Origin: JACDAN01 sp963834825
GTDB taxonomy: Bacteria; Actinomycetota; Thermoleophilia; Gaiellales; Gaiellaceae
Assembly: GCA_963834825.1 (NCBI GenBank)
Contig: CAWICZ010000003.1
Location: 100,300 to 164,299 of the forward strand
Length of the DNA: 64,000 nt
Direction: 5' to 3'
A model generated the notes under the pieces. That model saw only the letters and a list, made by a program, of their open reading frames with translations, did not search any database and had not been told where the DNA came from. Each line of letters starts with the position of its first letter. The first letter of the stretch is position 1. Below, piece after piece: positions 41,191-50,511 of the stretch. The translations under genes were made by a program, and so were the position numbers.

Positions 41191-42159
41191 GTGGCCGTCG
41201 TCGAAGCGATCGACCTCAAGCGGACCTACCGAACTTCGACTGGAACCCTCCGCCGCAAGTGGAAGGACGTCGAGGCGGTCCGTGGCGTCAGCTTCGAGAT
41301 CGCGAAGGGCGAGCTCTTCGGATTGCTCGGTCCGAACGGGGCCGGAAAGACGACCACGATCAAGATGCTGATCACGCTGCTGATCCCGACCGACGGGGTC
41401 GCGCGCGTGCTCGGCTACGACGTCGTCAAGGACGCGCGCGAGGTGCGCAAGCGGATCGGCTACGTGTTCGGCGGCGAGCGCGGCGTCTACGAGCGGCTCT
41501 CGGGCTGGGACAACCTGCGCTACTTCGCCGAGCTCTACGGCGTGCCGCCCCACGAGCAGAAGCAGCGCATCGAGTTCCTGCTCGAGCTGGTCGGGCTCAA
41601 GGGCCGCGAGCAGGAGCGCACCGAGGGCTACTCACGCGGCATGAAGCAGCGGCTCCACGTCGCGCGCGGCCTGCTGCACGACCCTCCGGTCATCTTCCTC
41701 GACGAGCCGACGATCGGGCTCGACCCCGTCGGCGCGCGGGAGTTGCGCGCGACGATCGCCTCGCTCGTCGAGGCCGGCAAGACGGTGCTCCTGACGACGC
41801 ACTACATGTTCGAGGCCGACGCGCTCTGCGACCGGATCGCGGTGATCAACAAGGGCGAGATCGTCGCCCACGGCACCCCCGGCGACCTGAAGCGGGGAGT
41901 CGCCGAGGGCGCGATCGTCGAGGTCGAGGTGTTCGGACTACCGGACGGCACCTTCGAGCGCGTGCGCGAGCTGGACGGCGTCCGCTCCGTCTCCGTCGAG
42001 GAGCGGGAGCAGGCTCAGGTGCTGATCGTGCAGACGGGCGCCGACGTCGAGCTGACCTCCGCCATCCTCGGGCGGCTCAACGGAGCCAACGTCGGCCGCA
42101 TCTCACGCCGGGAGCCGACGCTCGAAGACGCGTACGTCGCCCTCGTCAGCGAGGAATGA
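41191..42159 (+). CDS. ABC exporter ATP-binding protein
   Basis: The 322-residue ATPase has Walker A GPNGAGKT (residues 47-54), the signature YSRGMKQRL, Walker B VIFLDEPTIGLDP and the switch His in LTTHYMFEADAL. A ~90-residue C-terminal domain follows, as in DrrA/CcmA-type drug or polysaccharide exporters. The stop overlaps the start of permease A1 (ATGA). Unlike its four permease partners, it is fully intact. The substrate is not apparent. Confidence 0.93.
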   Translation: MAVVEAIDLKRTYRTSTGTLRRKWKDVEAVRGVSFEIAKGELFGLLGPNGAGKTTTIKMLITLLIPTDGVARVLGYDVVKDAREVRKRIGYVFGGERGVYERLSGWDNLRYFAELYGVPPHEQKQRIEFLLELVGLKGREQERTEGYSRGMKQRLHVARGLLHDPPVIFLDEPTIGLDPVGARELRATIASLVEAGKTVLLTTHYMFEADALCDRIAVINKGEIVAHGTPGDLKRGVAEGAIVEVEVFGLPDGTFERVRELDGVRSVSVEEREQAQVLIVQTGADVELTSAILGRLNGANVGRISRREPTLEDAYVALVSEE

Positions 42160-42929
42160 AGACGCTCCGCCTCCTGGCGGTGGGCTGGTACTTCCAGTTC
42201 AAGGCGATCGCCCGCTCGCCGTTCGAGGGGTTGTTCCAGGTGATCTAGCCCCTGTTCTTCGCGACCGTCGCGTTCCTCATGTTCAGAGCAGGCGACGACC
42301 AGAAGACCCTCCTCTACGCGTCGCTCGGCTCCGCCGTCATGGGCATGTGGTCGGCGACGAGCACGACCGGCGGCCGGAGCGATGCAGCGCGAGCGCTGGC
42401 ACGGGACGCTCGAGGCCGCTCGTCGCCTCGCCGCCGCACTTCGCGCTGATCCTCCTGCCGATCACCCTGGCGATGTCGACGGTCGGCGTCTACTGCCTCG
42501 TCGCGACGCTGCTCTTCGGGCGCTTCCTGTTCGGGATCGAGCTGACGTTCGAGTACCCGCTTCGTGTTCGCCCTCTCGATCGTCGGGACCGTGCTCTCGT
42601 TCGGTGCGCTCGGTTTCCTGTTCGCGGTCACCTTCGTGCGCTTCCGGGCAGCCTGGGCGCTCGGGAACCTCTTCGAGTACCCGGTCTGGCTGATCGGCGG
42701 CTTCCTCGTGCCGCTCGTCCTCCTTCCGGACTGGGTGCGCCCGATCTCGTGGGCGCTCGCGCCGACCTGGGGGATGAACGCCATCCGCGAGTCGTCGCTC
42801 GGCGGCACGCCGCTGCCGGACCTCGGAATCTGCCTCGCACTCGGTGCGGTCTACGTCACGCTCGGAGTCCTCGTGCTGGAGCGGGTCCTGGCCGCAGCCC
42901 GCAAGCGAGCCGCCCTGTCCCTGACGTGA
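42156..42929 (+). pseudogene. ABC-2 permease A1: in-frame TAG and three frameshifts
   Basis: ATG 42156 opens MKTLRLLAVGWYFQFKAIARS and then meets TAG at 42246-42248 in FQVI*PLFFATVAFLMFR. The paralogue A2 has Gln (CAG) at that position. The homologous sequence then continues across three +1 shifts near 42375, 42412 and 42558 (GAMQRERWHGTLE, then LVASPPHFALILLPITLAM, then FVFALSIVGTVLSFG) and ends APTWGMNAIRES...RAALSLT at TGA 42927-42929. The three shifts sum to one codon. As read, the gene cannot make the full permease. Confidence 0.8.
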
Positions 42930-43712
42930 CGTCGCTCCGGATCTTCGCCGTCGGCGGGCTGATCAGCTTCCGGGCGCTCTTCCACTGGCTCGCGCCGTCG
43001 ATCTACATCCCGAGCCTGATCGTCGCGCCGATCTTCCAGATCCTCCTCTTCGCGTACATCGGGCGGTCGGCAGGCCTCGCGTCCGACGAGTTCTACGTCG
43101 TCGGCAACGCGATCCAGTACGCGGCGATCCCTTGCCTGTTCGCGATGACGAACATCGTCGGAGGAGAGAAGTTCCAGCAGACCCTCGGAGCGATCCTCGT
43201 CAGCCCCGCTCCACGGCTGCCGCTGTTCTTCGGGCGCGCGGTTCCCGTGGTCGTGAACGGGGCGTTCGTCGCCGCCTTCGCGCTCCTCGCCGGGTCGCTC
43301 GTCCTCGGCGTCGACATCCCGGCCTCCGCGATCCCGCCTCTCGCACTCGTCATCCTCGTCGCTGCGTTCTCCTGCACCGGGCTCGGCCTGATCACCGCGG
43401 CGCTCGCGCTTGCGCGTCCGCGAGACGGCGATCCTCACCAACGTCCTGTTCGGCTTCCTGCTCATCTTCACCGGCGCGAACGTCCCGCTCGCCGACCTGC
43501 CCGGCTGGATGCGGACGGTCTCCGACGCTCTCCCCTTCACGCACGCGATCGAGGCGGCGCGCGAGCTCGTGGACGGCGCGTCACTCACGTCGGTGCTCGA
43601 TCTCATCGGTGAGGAGCTCCTGATCGGCCTCGTGTACGCGGTCCTCGGCTACTCGCTGCTGCGCTTCTTCGAGGTGCAGGGCCGCCGCCACGCGACGCTC
43701 GACCGCTCGTGA
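42926..43712 (+). CDS. ABC-2 permease B1, frameshifted near 43410
   Basis: GTG 42926 overlaps the A1 stop (GTGA). The frame runs VTSLRIFAVGGLISFRALFHW, then APIFQILLFAYIGRSAGLA, to about 43410, where one extra base (in CGCTTGCGCGTC) shifts it. Homology continues as LRVRETAILTNVLFGFLLIF, DLPGWMRTVSDALPFTHAIEAA to TGA 43710-43712. Six membrane helices are expected. It pairs with A1 as a half-transporter of the exporter. Confidence 0.78.
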
Positions 43713-44569
43713 GTGCGACCGAATTCGCGATGGGCGTCGTCTATACGTTCGTGGGCTACCAGGCGTACGCGAGCCGCCGGCGGGCGTCGATCAGATCGCA
43801 TGACCGTCCTCCGGCTGATCTGGGTCGGTTGGCGCTTCCACGTGAAGAGCCTGACCCTGTCGGGTTCTTCATCCTCACGTCGGTGCTCCAGCCGATCATC
43901 TTCGCGTCGGTCGCGTACTTCATGTTCCAGGCCGGCGCGCGGCCGGGGACGCTGCTCTACGTCGCGCTCGGCGCGGGGATGATGGGCATCTGGTCGTCGA
44001 CCCTGTTCGGCTCGGGCGGGGCGATCCAGTGGCAGCGCTGGCAGGGGACCCTCGAGTACTGCATCGCCGTGCCGCCGCCCTTCCTGCTCGTGATCGTGCC
44101 GTTGACGCTGGCGACGGCCACGATCGGCCTCTACTCGCTGACAGCGACGCTGCTCTGGGGCTGGCTCTTCTTCGACGTGCCGATGGAGATCGCGCACCCG
44201 CTGGCCTTCGCCGTCGCACTGCCCGTAACCGTGCTCGGCCTGGGCCTGCTCGGGCTCGTCCTCGCCTCGACGTTCATCCTCTACCGCAACGCGAACGCGC
44301 TCTCGAATCTGCTCGAGTTCCCGGTCTGGCTCGCGACCGGCCTGCTCGTGTCGCTGTCCCTCCTGCCGGCTTGGGTCGGCCCGATCTCCTGGATGCTGGC
44401 GCCGACCTGGGGGATCAACGCGCTGCGTGACGCAGCGATCGCCGGCAACGCCTGGCCCGAGATCGGCATGTGCCTCGTGCTCAGCGCCGTCTACCTCGTC
44501 ATCGGCCACTTCGCGCTTCAGCACTTCGAGCGCCTCGCGCGCGAGCGCGCGACGCTGGCGATCGCATGA
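43709..44569 (+). CDS. ABC-2 permease A2, with a chimeric or frameshifted N-terminus
   Basis: The frame from GTG 43709 (overlapping the B1 stop) is open to TGA 44567-44569. Its last ~230 residues are an intact A-type permease (TSVLQPIIFASVAYFMFQ, GGAIQWQRWQGTLEYCI, APTWGINALRDAAIAG). The expected N-terminus, MTVLRLIWVGWRFHVKSLTL, starts at ATG 43801 in another frame and joins after a +1 shift near 43860. The first 30 codons from 43709 (EFAMGVVYTFVGYQAY) look instead like the C-terminus of a B-type permease. Confidence 0.7.
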   Translation: MSATEFAMGVVYTFVGYQAYASRRRASIRSHDRPPADLGRLALPREEPDPVGFFILTSVLQPIIFASVAYFMFQAGARPGTLLYVALGAGMMGIWSSTLFGSGGAIQWQRWQGTLEYCIAVPPPFLLVIVPLTLATATIGLYSLTATLLWGWLFFDVPMEIAHPLAFAVALPVTVLGLGLLGLVLASTFILYRNANALSNLLEFPVWLATGLLVSLSLLPAWVGPISWMLAPTWGINALRDAAIAGNAWPEIGMCLVLSAVYLVIGHFALQHFERLARERATLAIA

Positions 44570-45355
44570 GCGAGAACCTCCGCGTCTTCTTCGTCGGCGG
44601 CTACATCTCGTACCGCGCGCTCTTCAACTGGATGCACTGGACGCACTACATCCCGACCATGCTCGGCGCGCCCGCTGTTCCAGGTTCTGTTCTTCGCCTA
44701 CGTCGGCCGGTTCGCGCAGCTCGAGAACGACACGTTCTACGTCACCGGCAACGCGGTGCAGCTCTCGGCGATGGCCGGCGTCTACGGGATGGCGATGACG
44801 ATCGGCGGCGAGCGGTGGACGCAGACGCTCTCGCCGCTCCTCGCGACGCCGGCGAACCGGCTGCCGCTCTTCCTCGGGCGGGCGCTGCCGCTGATCGCGA
44901 ACGGGATCATCACCTCGGCGTTCGCGTTCGCCGTCGGCGCGCTGCTGCTCGACTTCAACCTGCCGGCGGGGCAGATCCCGGCGCTGGCGGTCGTCGTCGT
45001 CGCGAGCGCCTTCGCCTGCACGTCGCTCGGGCTCGTGGTCGGCGCGCTCGGCCTGCGGGGCCGCGATGTCTTCTTCCTCGCGAACCTCGTCGTCTTCTCG
45101 CTGCTGCTCTTCTGCGGCGTCAACATCCCGCTCGACTCGCTGCCCGGCTGGATGCAGGCCGTCGGCCGGGCGCTCCCGCTGACGCACGGGATCGAGGCGG
45201 CGCGGGCGATCGCCGACGGCGCCTCGCTCTCCGACGTCAGCAACCTCGTCTGGACGGAGATCGGGATCGGTGTCTGCTACGCAGCCGCCGGCTTCGGGCT
45301 GTTCAGGCTCTTCGAGTTCGAAGGCCGCCGGCGGGCCTCGCTCGAGACGATCTAG
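44566..45355 (+). CDS. ABC-2 permease B2, frameshifted near 44675
   Basis: ATG 44566 overlaps the A2 stop (ATGA). MSENLRVFFVGGYISYRALF, then HYIPTMLGAP, is followed by one extra base (in GCGCCCGCTG), after which the B-type sequence continues: LFQVLFFAYVGRFAQLEND, GNAVQLSAMAGVYGMAMTIGG and DSLPGWMQAVGRALPLTHGIEAA. It ends RRRASLETI at TAG 45353-45355. It is the last gene of the exporter array. Confidence 0.78.
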
Positions 45356-45577
45356 GGTCGGCGCTCACGAGAACGCGACCTGCGCCGCGGACTCCTTATC
45401 TCGTCAACCATTTCATCTGGCGCTCGTCTCGCTGTCAGCTGCTCGCACCCTCGGGCAGCACGCTCTAGACATCGAGCCACTGGATCTCGAGGTTTGTCGG
45501 GTGTCCTCGGCCACCGAAACGCTGAGCGCAGCGCGTGCGTCGTCCGCCGCCCGACGACGTGGCCCATAACGGCGCAT
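45356..45577. other. Intergenic region, no gene recognised
   Basis: Between two convergent genes (permease B2 and the minus-strand nuclease) I see no coding frame with family resemblance, no tRNA-like fold and no strong terminator. Base composition starts to fall from here toward the 46-50 kb segment, so this may be near one boundary of an acquired segment. Confidence 0.4.
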
Positions 45578-46528
45578 TTACACGGATTCTCTGACCGAGA
45601 ACTCGACCCAGAGCGGGTAGTGGTCTGAGATTCTCCAAGAGAGCGCCGTCTTCGATAGTCCGCCCTGGAGCAGCGGTACGAAGTCGAAGCTGCCTGCGCT
45701 GACGAAGTCGAGGCTGAGCACTGACCGGGTGCTGTTCTCCTCAAACCAGGCGATCTGGTCGTAGAAATGCCCGTTCTTTGGGTCGTCGAAGATTGTGCGC
45801 GGAACCTCATTCAGCGCGTCGGGCGTCGTGAGTCCAGTCGAGGTCAGCGCCTCCCACAGTGGATCGCCGCGGCGGTCGACATTGAAGTCCCCCAAGGTGA
45901 GGAGGTTTGCGCTCCACTCTTTTTCACGTTTCGGCCAGTCTGCAAGCCACGTGGCTATCTCTTTCAGTTCGTCGACGCGATCCGGCGCCGACTCCCCGTA
46001 GAGGACGTGCAGGGTGACAAGCGTGAATCCTCGCGCCACGGTTTCGAAGCTGACCGCATAAGGTGTCCTCGCGAACTGTGTGACGAGAACGGTCCCCTCG
46101 ACCGGAGTGTCGGACTCAATCGCAACGACGAGTTCCCCCGCAAGACCCGAGGGCCTCACCCGGCGACGATCGAACACGAAAACCATGCGCTCGTTGTTGC
46201 CAGCCCGCCCGCGGGATACGTCAGTGGCGATCAACGCCCACGAAGATCCCAGGGCCTGCAACATCGACCGGAGAGCCGACAGATCCCCGCGGGCCTCTTG
46301 GATCGCAACGACGTCGAAGCGAGCGACGACTTCCGCTATGCAGCGCACATCGAACAGGTCGCGCTTCGGCGAGTCATCCGGCTCCGAGCGCCACTTGTGG
46401 GTCACATCGCCGAAGCTGCGGATGTTCCAGCTCGCAAGAAGAAGGTTGCGGTCGAGTTGCTTCGCCGGGATCGCGCGATCGAGTGCAGCGACCAGTTGCC
46501 CAAAGCGGCCGGCCAGGTCTTGAGGCAA
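45578..46528 (-). CDS. Endonuclease/exonuclease/phosphatase family protein
   Basis: The 316-residue protein has the EEP metal-dependent phosphodiesterase motifs in order: LASWNIRSFGD (Asn35), VVAIQEARGD (Glu78), TLHVLYG, LTLGDFNVDRRGD (~212-222) and WRISDHYPLWVEF (Asp302, His303). No signal peptide or membrane helix is seen. It is close in style to DNase I-like proteins of unknown substrate found in islands. The TTG at 46528 is the first start codon; the true start is uncertain and the gene may begin slightly elsewhere. Confidence 0.85.
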   Translation of the reverse strand: MPQDLAGRFGQLVAALDRAIPAKQLDRNLLLASWNIRSFGDVTHKWRSEPDDSPKRDLFDVRCIAEVVARFDVVAIQEARGDLSALRSMLQALGSSWALIATDVSRGRAGNNERMVFVFDRRRVRPSGLAGELVVAIESDTPVEGTVLVTQFARTPYAVSFETVARGFTLVTLHVLYGESAPDRVDELKEIATWLADWPKREKEWSANLLTLGDFNVDRRGDPLWEALTSTGLTTPDALNEVPRTIFDDPKNGHFYDQIAWFEENSTRSVLSLDFVSAGSFDFVPLLQGGLSKTALSWRISDHYPLWVEFSVRESV

Positions 46529-47153
46529 CGGGTCAGTGATCTGCGCCGTGCAACCGAGTCTTCCTCATGTCCGCCTGGAAGCCAAGCGGCGCTAGCCAAG
46601 AACCGATCGGTCCCTCATTGCATTGGCGCACGCCAGAACGATTGCATCCAAGGACTCAGGCTCCCAGCCGTCCGTCCGTCGCTGCCGAGCTGGTGTGCGG
46701 CACCAACTGCCACCTTCGAGGGCTCGTTCTTCGCCCTTGCGCGGTGGTCGAGATCAGACCAGCATCACAGGTGAGTCTTACCGACCGCGCGGGCTCAACG
46801 CGACAGCCGGCGTTCGAAGTGAGATCATCGCCATGGCGCCATCTGGCGGATTCGAGAAACGTTGTAAGAGCTCTTGGAAGGCGGCGCAAGCACCGCCTGC
46901 TGCGAGAGTGCCAGTCGAATCGCCCAGACCTCCGTTCATACTCTCGGCTCGTAACGAGGCAGTCGGGAAGCTCCGTTTGCGGGCGGAGCGGATGTAGCAT
47001 TAGCCCGCTAACGAGCAAGGATCTGCGACTCGGGGCCCCGCCTCTTTCGATGACCGGGCTTCCCCTGAACCGAACGCGGGGCTCTGCGCCAGATCAAAAA
47101 TACGCCTTTCGGTCAATAGTCAGTCGAGGACGGCGCTGTTAGCGTCGTCGGCC
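46529..47153. other. 625-base intergenic region, no convincing gene
   Basis: Frames are open on both strands (for example 46567-47142 plus and 46656-47018 minus), but their products are Arg/Ser/Pro-rich with no family resemblance and look like random frames. The only signal is at the right edge: TAGCGT (47140-47145) eight bases before the LuxR-type gene. The region separates the nuclease from the regulators. Confidence 0.45.
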
Positions 47154-47420
47154 ATGCAGGAAGCTCTCACTAAGGTCGCAACAAGCATTACGCCGCGACA
47201 GCGCCAGGTGATCGAACTGATCGCCGCTGGGTGTTCCAACGAGGAAGTCGGCGAGCGACTTGGCATCTCTCCACGAACGGCAAAGGCGCATTGCGACGTG
47301 CTTCGACAGAAGCTTGGCGTCGCCAGGCGTCGACAGATCCCAGTTGCCTTCAGGCTCCTCACAGGCGAGGACCCGCTTTCGCACAGCTTCGGGTTGCCGT
47401 CGCCTGGCTCCGTCGACTGA
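47154..47420 (+). CDS. Stand-alone LuxR-type helix-turn-helix protein
   Basis: The 88-residue protein is almost only a GerE/LuxR DNA-binding domain: ITPRQRQVIELIAAGCSNEEV, GERLGISPRTAKAHCDVLRQKLGV, then a short tail. It has no receiver or sensory domain, so it may act alone or with the adjacent regulator. No Shine-Dalgarno is present and TAGCGT lies eight bases before ATG, suggesting a leaderless mRNA. It is 88 bases upstream of the large MalT-type gene. Confidence 0.82.
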   Translation: MQEALTKVATSITPRQRQVIELIAAGCSNEEVGERLGISPRTAKAHCDVLRQKLGVARRRQIPVAFRLLTGEDPLSHSFGLPSPGSVD

Positions 47421-47508
47421 CGGGCACCACAGCGGCTACCAAGACGCGTACGGACCCCGCACGCGGCGTACTGACTTGTCTTGAGGGCGTTAGCCTCTGA
47501 GTCCAGCC

Positions 47509-50037
47509 ATGGGAACGACGATGGCACCAGTATCAGCGGCACAACGAACGATCATCCGCCGTCCCCGTCTGACGTCGATGCTTGATGAGAGCTCAGCTCG
47601 CATTCGGTTGCTGGTTGCACCCGCCGGATACGGGAAGACGACCCTGGCAAGGGAGTGGCTAGCTGAAGACGACCGTACCGACGTCTGGTACCGGGGGGGT
47701 CCTGCATCAGCAGACGTCGCGGCGCTTGCTGCTGGAGTTTCTGAATCAGTGGGAGCCATCGTTCCCAACGCGGGAAAGCGTATGCGCGAGCGGCTCCGTG
47801 CGACCGGCAAGCCCGATGACGATGTAGACATCCTCGTCGAACTCTTTGCGGAGGATGTTCAGAGCTGGCCTCCAGACGCGTGGCTGGCGTTTGACGATTA
47901 TCAGTTCGCGATGGAGTCGCTCGCCTCTGAGCGGTTCATCGATTTACTTACGCAAAGCACTCCCGTTCAGATGCTGATAACCAGTCGTACTCGCCCGAGT
48001 TGGGCGACCGCGCGGCGGATTCTCTATGGCGAGATCCAAGAGATCGACCGATTAGCTCTAGCTATGCAGGTCGAAGAGGTGCAAGAGGTCGTCGGGGGCC
48101 ATGCGCCGGCACTAGCTCGCATCTTGGAGACGGCACGTGGATGGCCAGCAGTCATCGGCCTCGTTGCACTTGGCTCTAGCAATCCCGGTCTCGCTGACGC
48201 AGTGCCAGAGAGGCTATACGAGTACTTCGCTCAGGAGCTATACGAGAGTCTTTCGGAGACCCATCGCGCGGCTCTTTCGAGCATCTCATTTGCATCCCGT
48301 TTTGATATGGAGTTTGCGGAACAAGTTCTTGGACCCATCACGAAGGAGACAATTGCTACTGGGCTGAGGAGTGGTGCTCTCAATCAGTTTGATCGGCGTA
48401 TGTTCGATTTTCACCCGCTCTTCGCAGAGTTTCTTCAAGAACGTGCGTTTCGAACATTCTCCGCTAAGCAACATGCGGCGGCCAAGGTGGGACAGGTCCT
48501 GTTGAGAGCAAGGCGGTGGGATGAGGCAGTTGAGCTCGCCGGTCGCTTCGGCCTTCCCGATCTTCTGATCAAGACGGTAGAGGACTCTCTTTATTCGCTC
48601 CTTGACTCGGGTCGGCTCGCGACGGTAACTCGTTGGTTGAAGGCTGGAGGAATGCTCCAAGTACATTCTCCTATCCTTGATCTAGCCGAGGGCGAAATCG
48701 CCTTCCGAGTAGGAGATTACCGACGCGCTGAAGGAATGGCTGCTCAAGCGGCGATTCGACTCGGGCCCGCGAGTTCTCTGACGTCGCGCGCACATTTTCG
48801 TGCTGGACACAGTGCACTACTCCGAAGCAAGGAACAATTGAGTATTTCGTACTTCCAAGAAGCGCGCGAGACGGCAAGAGATTCCCACGATCTCAGAGAG
48901 GCGCTTTTTGGCCTCTATTCCGCGATGTCAGAACTTGATTGGCCACAAGCCACCGACGTTCTCGCCGATCTTGACGCCCTAGTGCTCGACTCGCCCGATG
49001 ATCAAGTCCGAGCTGCTGCTGTGAAACTCACAAACGCCCTGCGTGCGGGCGAACTTGAGAACGCTGCTGAGGCGGCCTCTCTAGTAATGGTCTCGTTGGA
49101 GAGAGCCGTGAACCCACTGATCATTACCTCGTTCTTGCATGTCTTTTCGAATGCCTCAAGTAGTGCGGGACGCTATGAGCAGGGTCTTGAGTTGGCCGCA
49201 CAGCTTCTTTCGCTAGGAAACGAGCATCGCCTCGATTTCGTTCGCCCGTTCGGAGTAATTGATCGCGCAATTGGACACCTCGGAGTGCGATCGTTCGCTC
49301 ATGCCCTTCACGATATCGAACGTACGGCCACCTTGGCGCCCACTGACGTCCATATTCAAGGGAATCTCGCCGCGTTGAGATGTCGCCTTCTCCTCGCCAC
49401 CGCGCGCGCATCCTCCGCCGTGGAGGCGACCAAGCAAGGGTTCCTCGGCGAAGCACTTCCGGTTCCACTTCGGTCAGAGCTTCTTGCCTATCAAGCGTTG
49501 GCACACGCATGCACCGGCGACGTATCGCAGTCTCGTGCGGTGCTAAACAAGGCCGAGGAAGTCTCACGCAACACTCTTGTCGTCCAGGTACTCGGCCCCG
49601 TGGTGCGAGCAATTTTCACCAGGTCGCCTCGGAAGCGCGAGGAATACGTTCACGCGGCGTGGTTTGCGGCATCCCGTACGGGCCACATGGACACTTTCGT
49701 GAGCTCGTATCGTGCTTATCCCGATCTGCTCGCGGAAATTGCGAATGTCGCCGACCACGATCATCTCGCTGGCGTCCTGGCTCGCGCGAACGACGTTGAG
49801 CTTGGATGCCGCTACGGCGTGTTGATCGAGCGTCAGCCCGCTGCGGGAACTGCACGACTTACGTCGCGAGAAATGGAAGTGTTGGACCTTCTCGCGACGG
49901 GCTTAACCAATCTAGAAATAGCACAAACGCTATTTATCACGGAGTCAACCGCAAAAGCCCATGTTCGACATATCTATGAAAAGCTTGGTGTCCGAAGCCG
50001 AGCCGAGGCGGTGTCGAAGTGGCTTACGCGACACTAA
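47509..50037 (+). CDS. MalT-type LuxR family ATP-dependent transcriptional regulator
   Basis: The 842-residue protein has an N-terminal STAND ATPase (Walker A LVAPAGYGKTTLAREWLAED from residue 35, Walker B-like AWLAFDDYQF), a long helical TPR-like sensor region (~330-760), and a C-terminal LuxR HTH (LTSREMEVLDLLATGLTNLE...AKAHVRHIYEKLGV). Such regulators bind an inducer through the TPR region. Codon use is unlike the neighbours: TTA and ATA codons are used and one 60-base line (48301-48360) has only 26 G+C. It appears recently acquired. Confidence 0.9.
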   Translation: MGTTMAPVSAAQRTIIRRPRLTSMLDESSARIRLLVAPAGYGKTTLAREWLAEDDRTDVWYRGGPASADVAALAAGVSESVGAIVPNAGKRMRERLRATGKPDDDVDILVELFAEDVQSWPPDAWLAFDDYQFAMESLASERFIDLLTQSTPVQMLITSRTRPSWATARRILYGEIQEIDRLALAMQVEEVQEVVGGHAPALARILETARGWPAVIGLVALGSSNPGLADAVPERLYEYFAQELYESLSETHRAALSSISFASRFDMEFAEQVLGPITKETIATGLRSGALNQFDRRMFDFHPLFAEFLQERAFRTFSAKQHAAAKVGQVLLRARRWDEAVELAGRFGLPDLLIKTVEDSLYSLLDSGRLATVTRWLKAGGMLQVHSPILDLAEGEIAFRVGDYRRAEGMAAQAAIRLGPASSLTSRAHFRAGHSALLRSKEQLSISYFQEARETARDSHDLREALFGLYSAMSELDWPQATDVLADLDALVLDSPDDQVRAAAVKLTNALRAGELENAAEAASLVMVSLERAVNPLIITSFLHVFSNASSSAGRYEQGLELAAQLLSLGNEHRLDFVRPFGVIDRAIGHLGVRSFAHALHDIERTATLAPTDVHIQGNLAALRCRLLLATARASSAVEATKQGFLGEALPVPLRSELLAYQALAHACTGDVSQSRAVLNKAEEVSRNTLVVQVLGPVVRAIFTRSPRKREEYVHAAWFAASRTGHMDTFVSSYRAYPDLLAEIANVADHDHLAGVLARANDVELGCRYGVLIERQPAAGTARLTSREMEVLDLLATGLTNLEIAQTLFITESTAKAHVRHIYEKLGVRSRAEAVSKWLTRH

Positions 50038-50167
50038 CGATTGTGGGTGCGAGCAATCGGTCTCTTGTCGAGGCCATCTGATCGGACCGCTGTCTCGCGC
50101 GATGGTCTGATGGCGAGTCTTGTACTACTGACGATGGCCGAGTGCAGGCCGCGCCCGCTCCGCCCAG
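50038..50167. other. Intergenic region between convergent LuxR-type genes
   Basis: These 130 bases separate two convergent genes. I see no gene and no clear U-tract terminator. Composition changes from the AT-richer island back to the GC-rich background near 50150, so this may be the right boundary of the acquired segment. Confidence 0.4.
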
Positions 50168-50494
50168 TTAGGCGATCAGCCCGCGCCTGAAGCCCACCGC
50201 GACAGCGTGAGCACGCGAGCGCGCCTGCAGCTTCGCGAGCAAATGTCGCACGTGAGACTTCACGGTCTCCTCCGAGAGGAAGAGCTGCTGGCCGATCTCG
50301 CGGTTGACGAGGCCCTCCGCGATCAGCTGGAGCACCTGGATCTCCCGGGCCGTGGGCAGCTGCACGCGCTCCCGCGGCGTGAACGGGATCACCTCGCCGG
50401 CGCCGGTCGAGGTCCGGCGTTGGGCGACGGCTTCGAACCGCCGTGAATGGTCCACGTAGCGACGCAGGATCGCTTTTCGCTCTGCAGCGTCCAC
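50168..50494 (-). CDS. Small LuxR family regulator
   Basis: The 108-residue product starts at GTG 50494 (MDAAERKAILRRYVDHSRRF) and ends with a LuxR HTH: LPTAREIQVLQLIAEGLVNREIG, SEETVKSHVRHLLAKLQARSRAHAV. The HTH is typical of NarL/DevR-type regulators but no receiver domain is present. The frame is open further upstream through repeat DNA, so a longer start cannot be excluded. It lies downstream of the dpp importer genes on the same strand. Confidence 0.8.
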   Translation of the reverse strand: MDAAERKAILRRYVDHSRRFEAVAQRRTSTGAGEVIPFTPRERVQLPTAREIQVLQLIAEGLVNREIGQQLFLSEETVKSHVRHLLAKLQARSRAHAVAVGFRRGLIA

Positions 50495-50511
50495 GAGAGA
50501 GGTATCGGCGG

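Noticed and set aside
46567..47142. A 191-residue plus-strand frame in the 46.5-47.1 kb gap
   Set aside because: No recognisable domain, no ribosome-binding site, and composition like random sequence.
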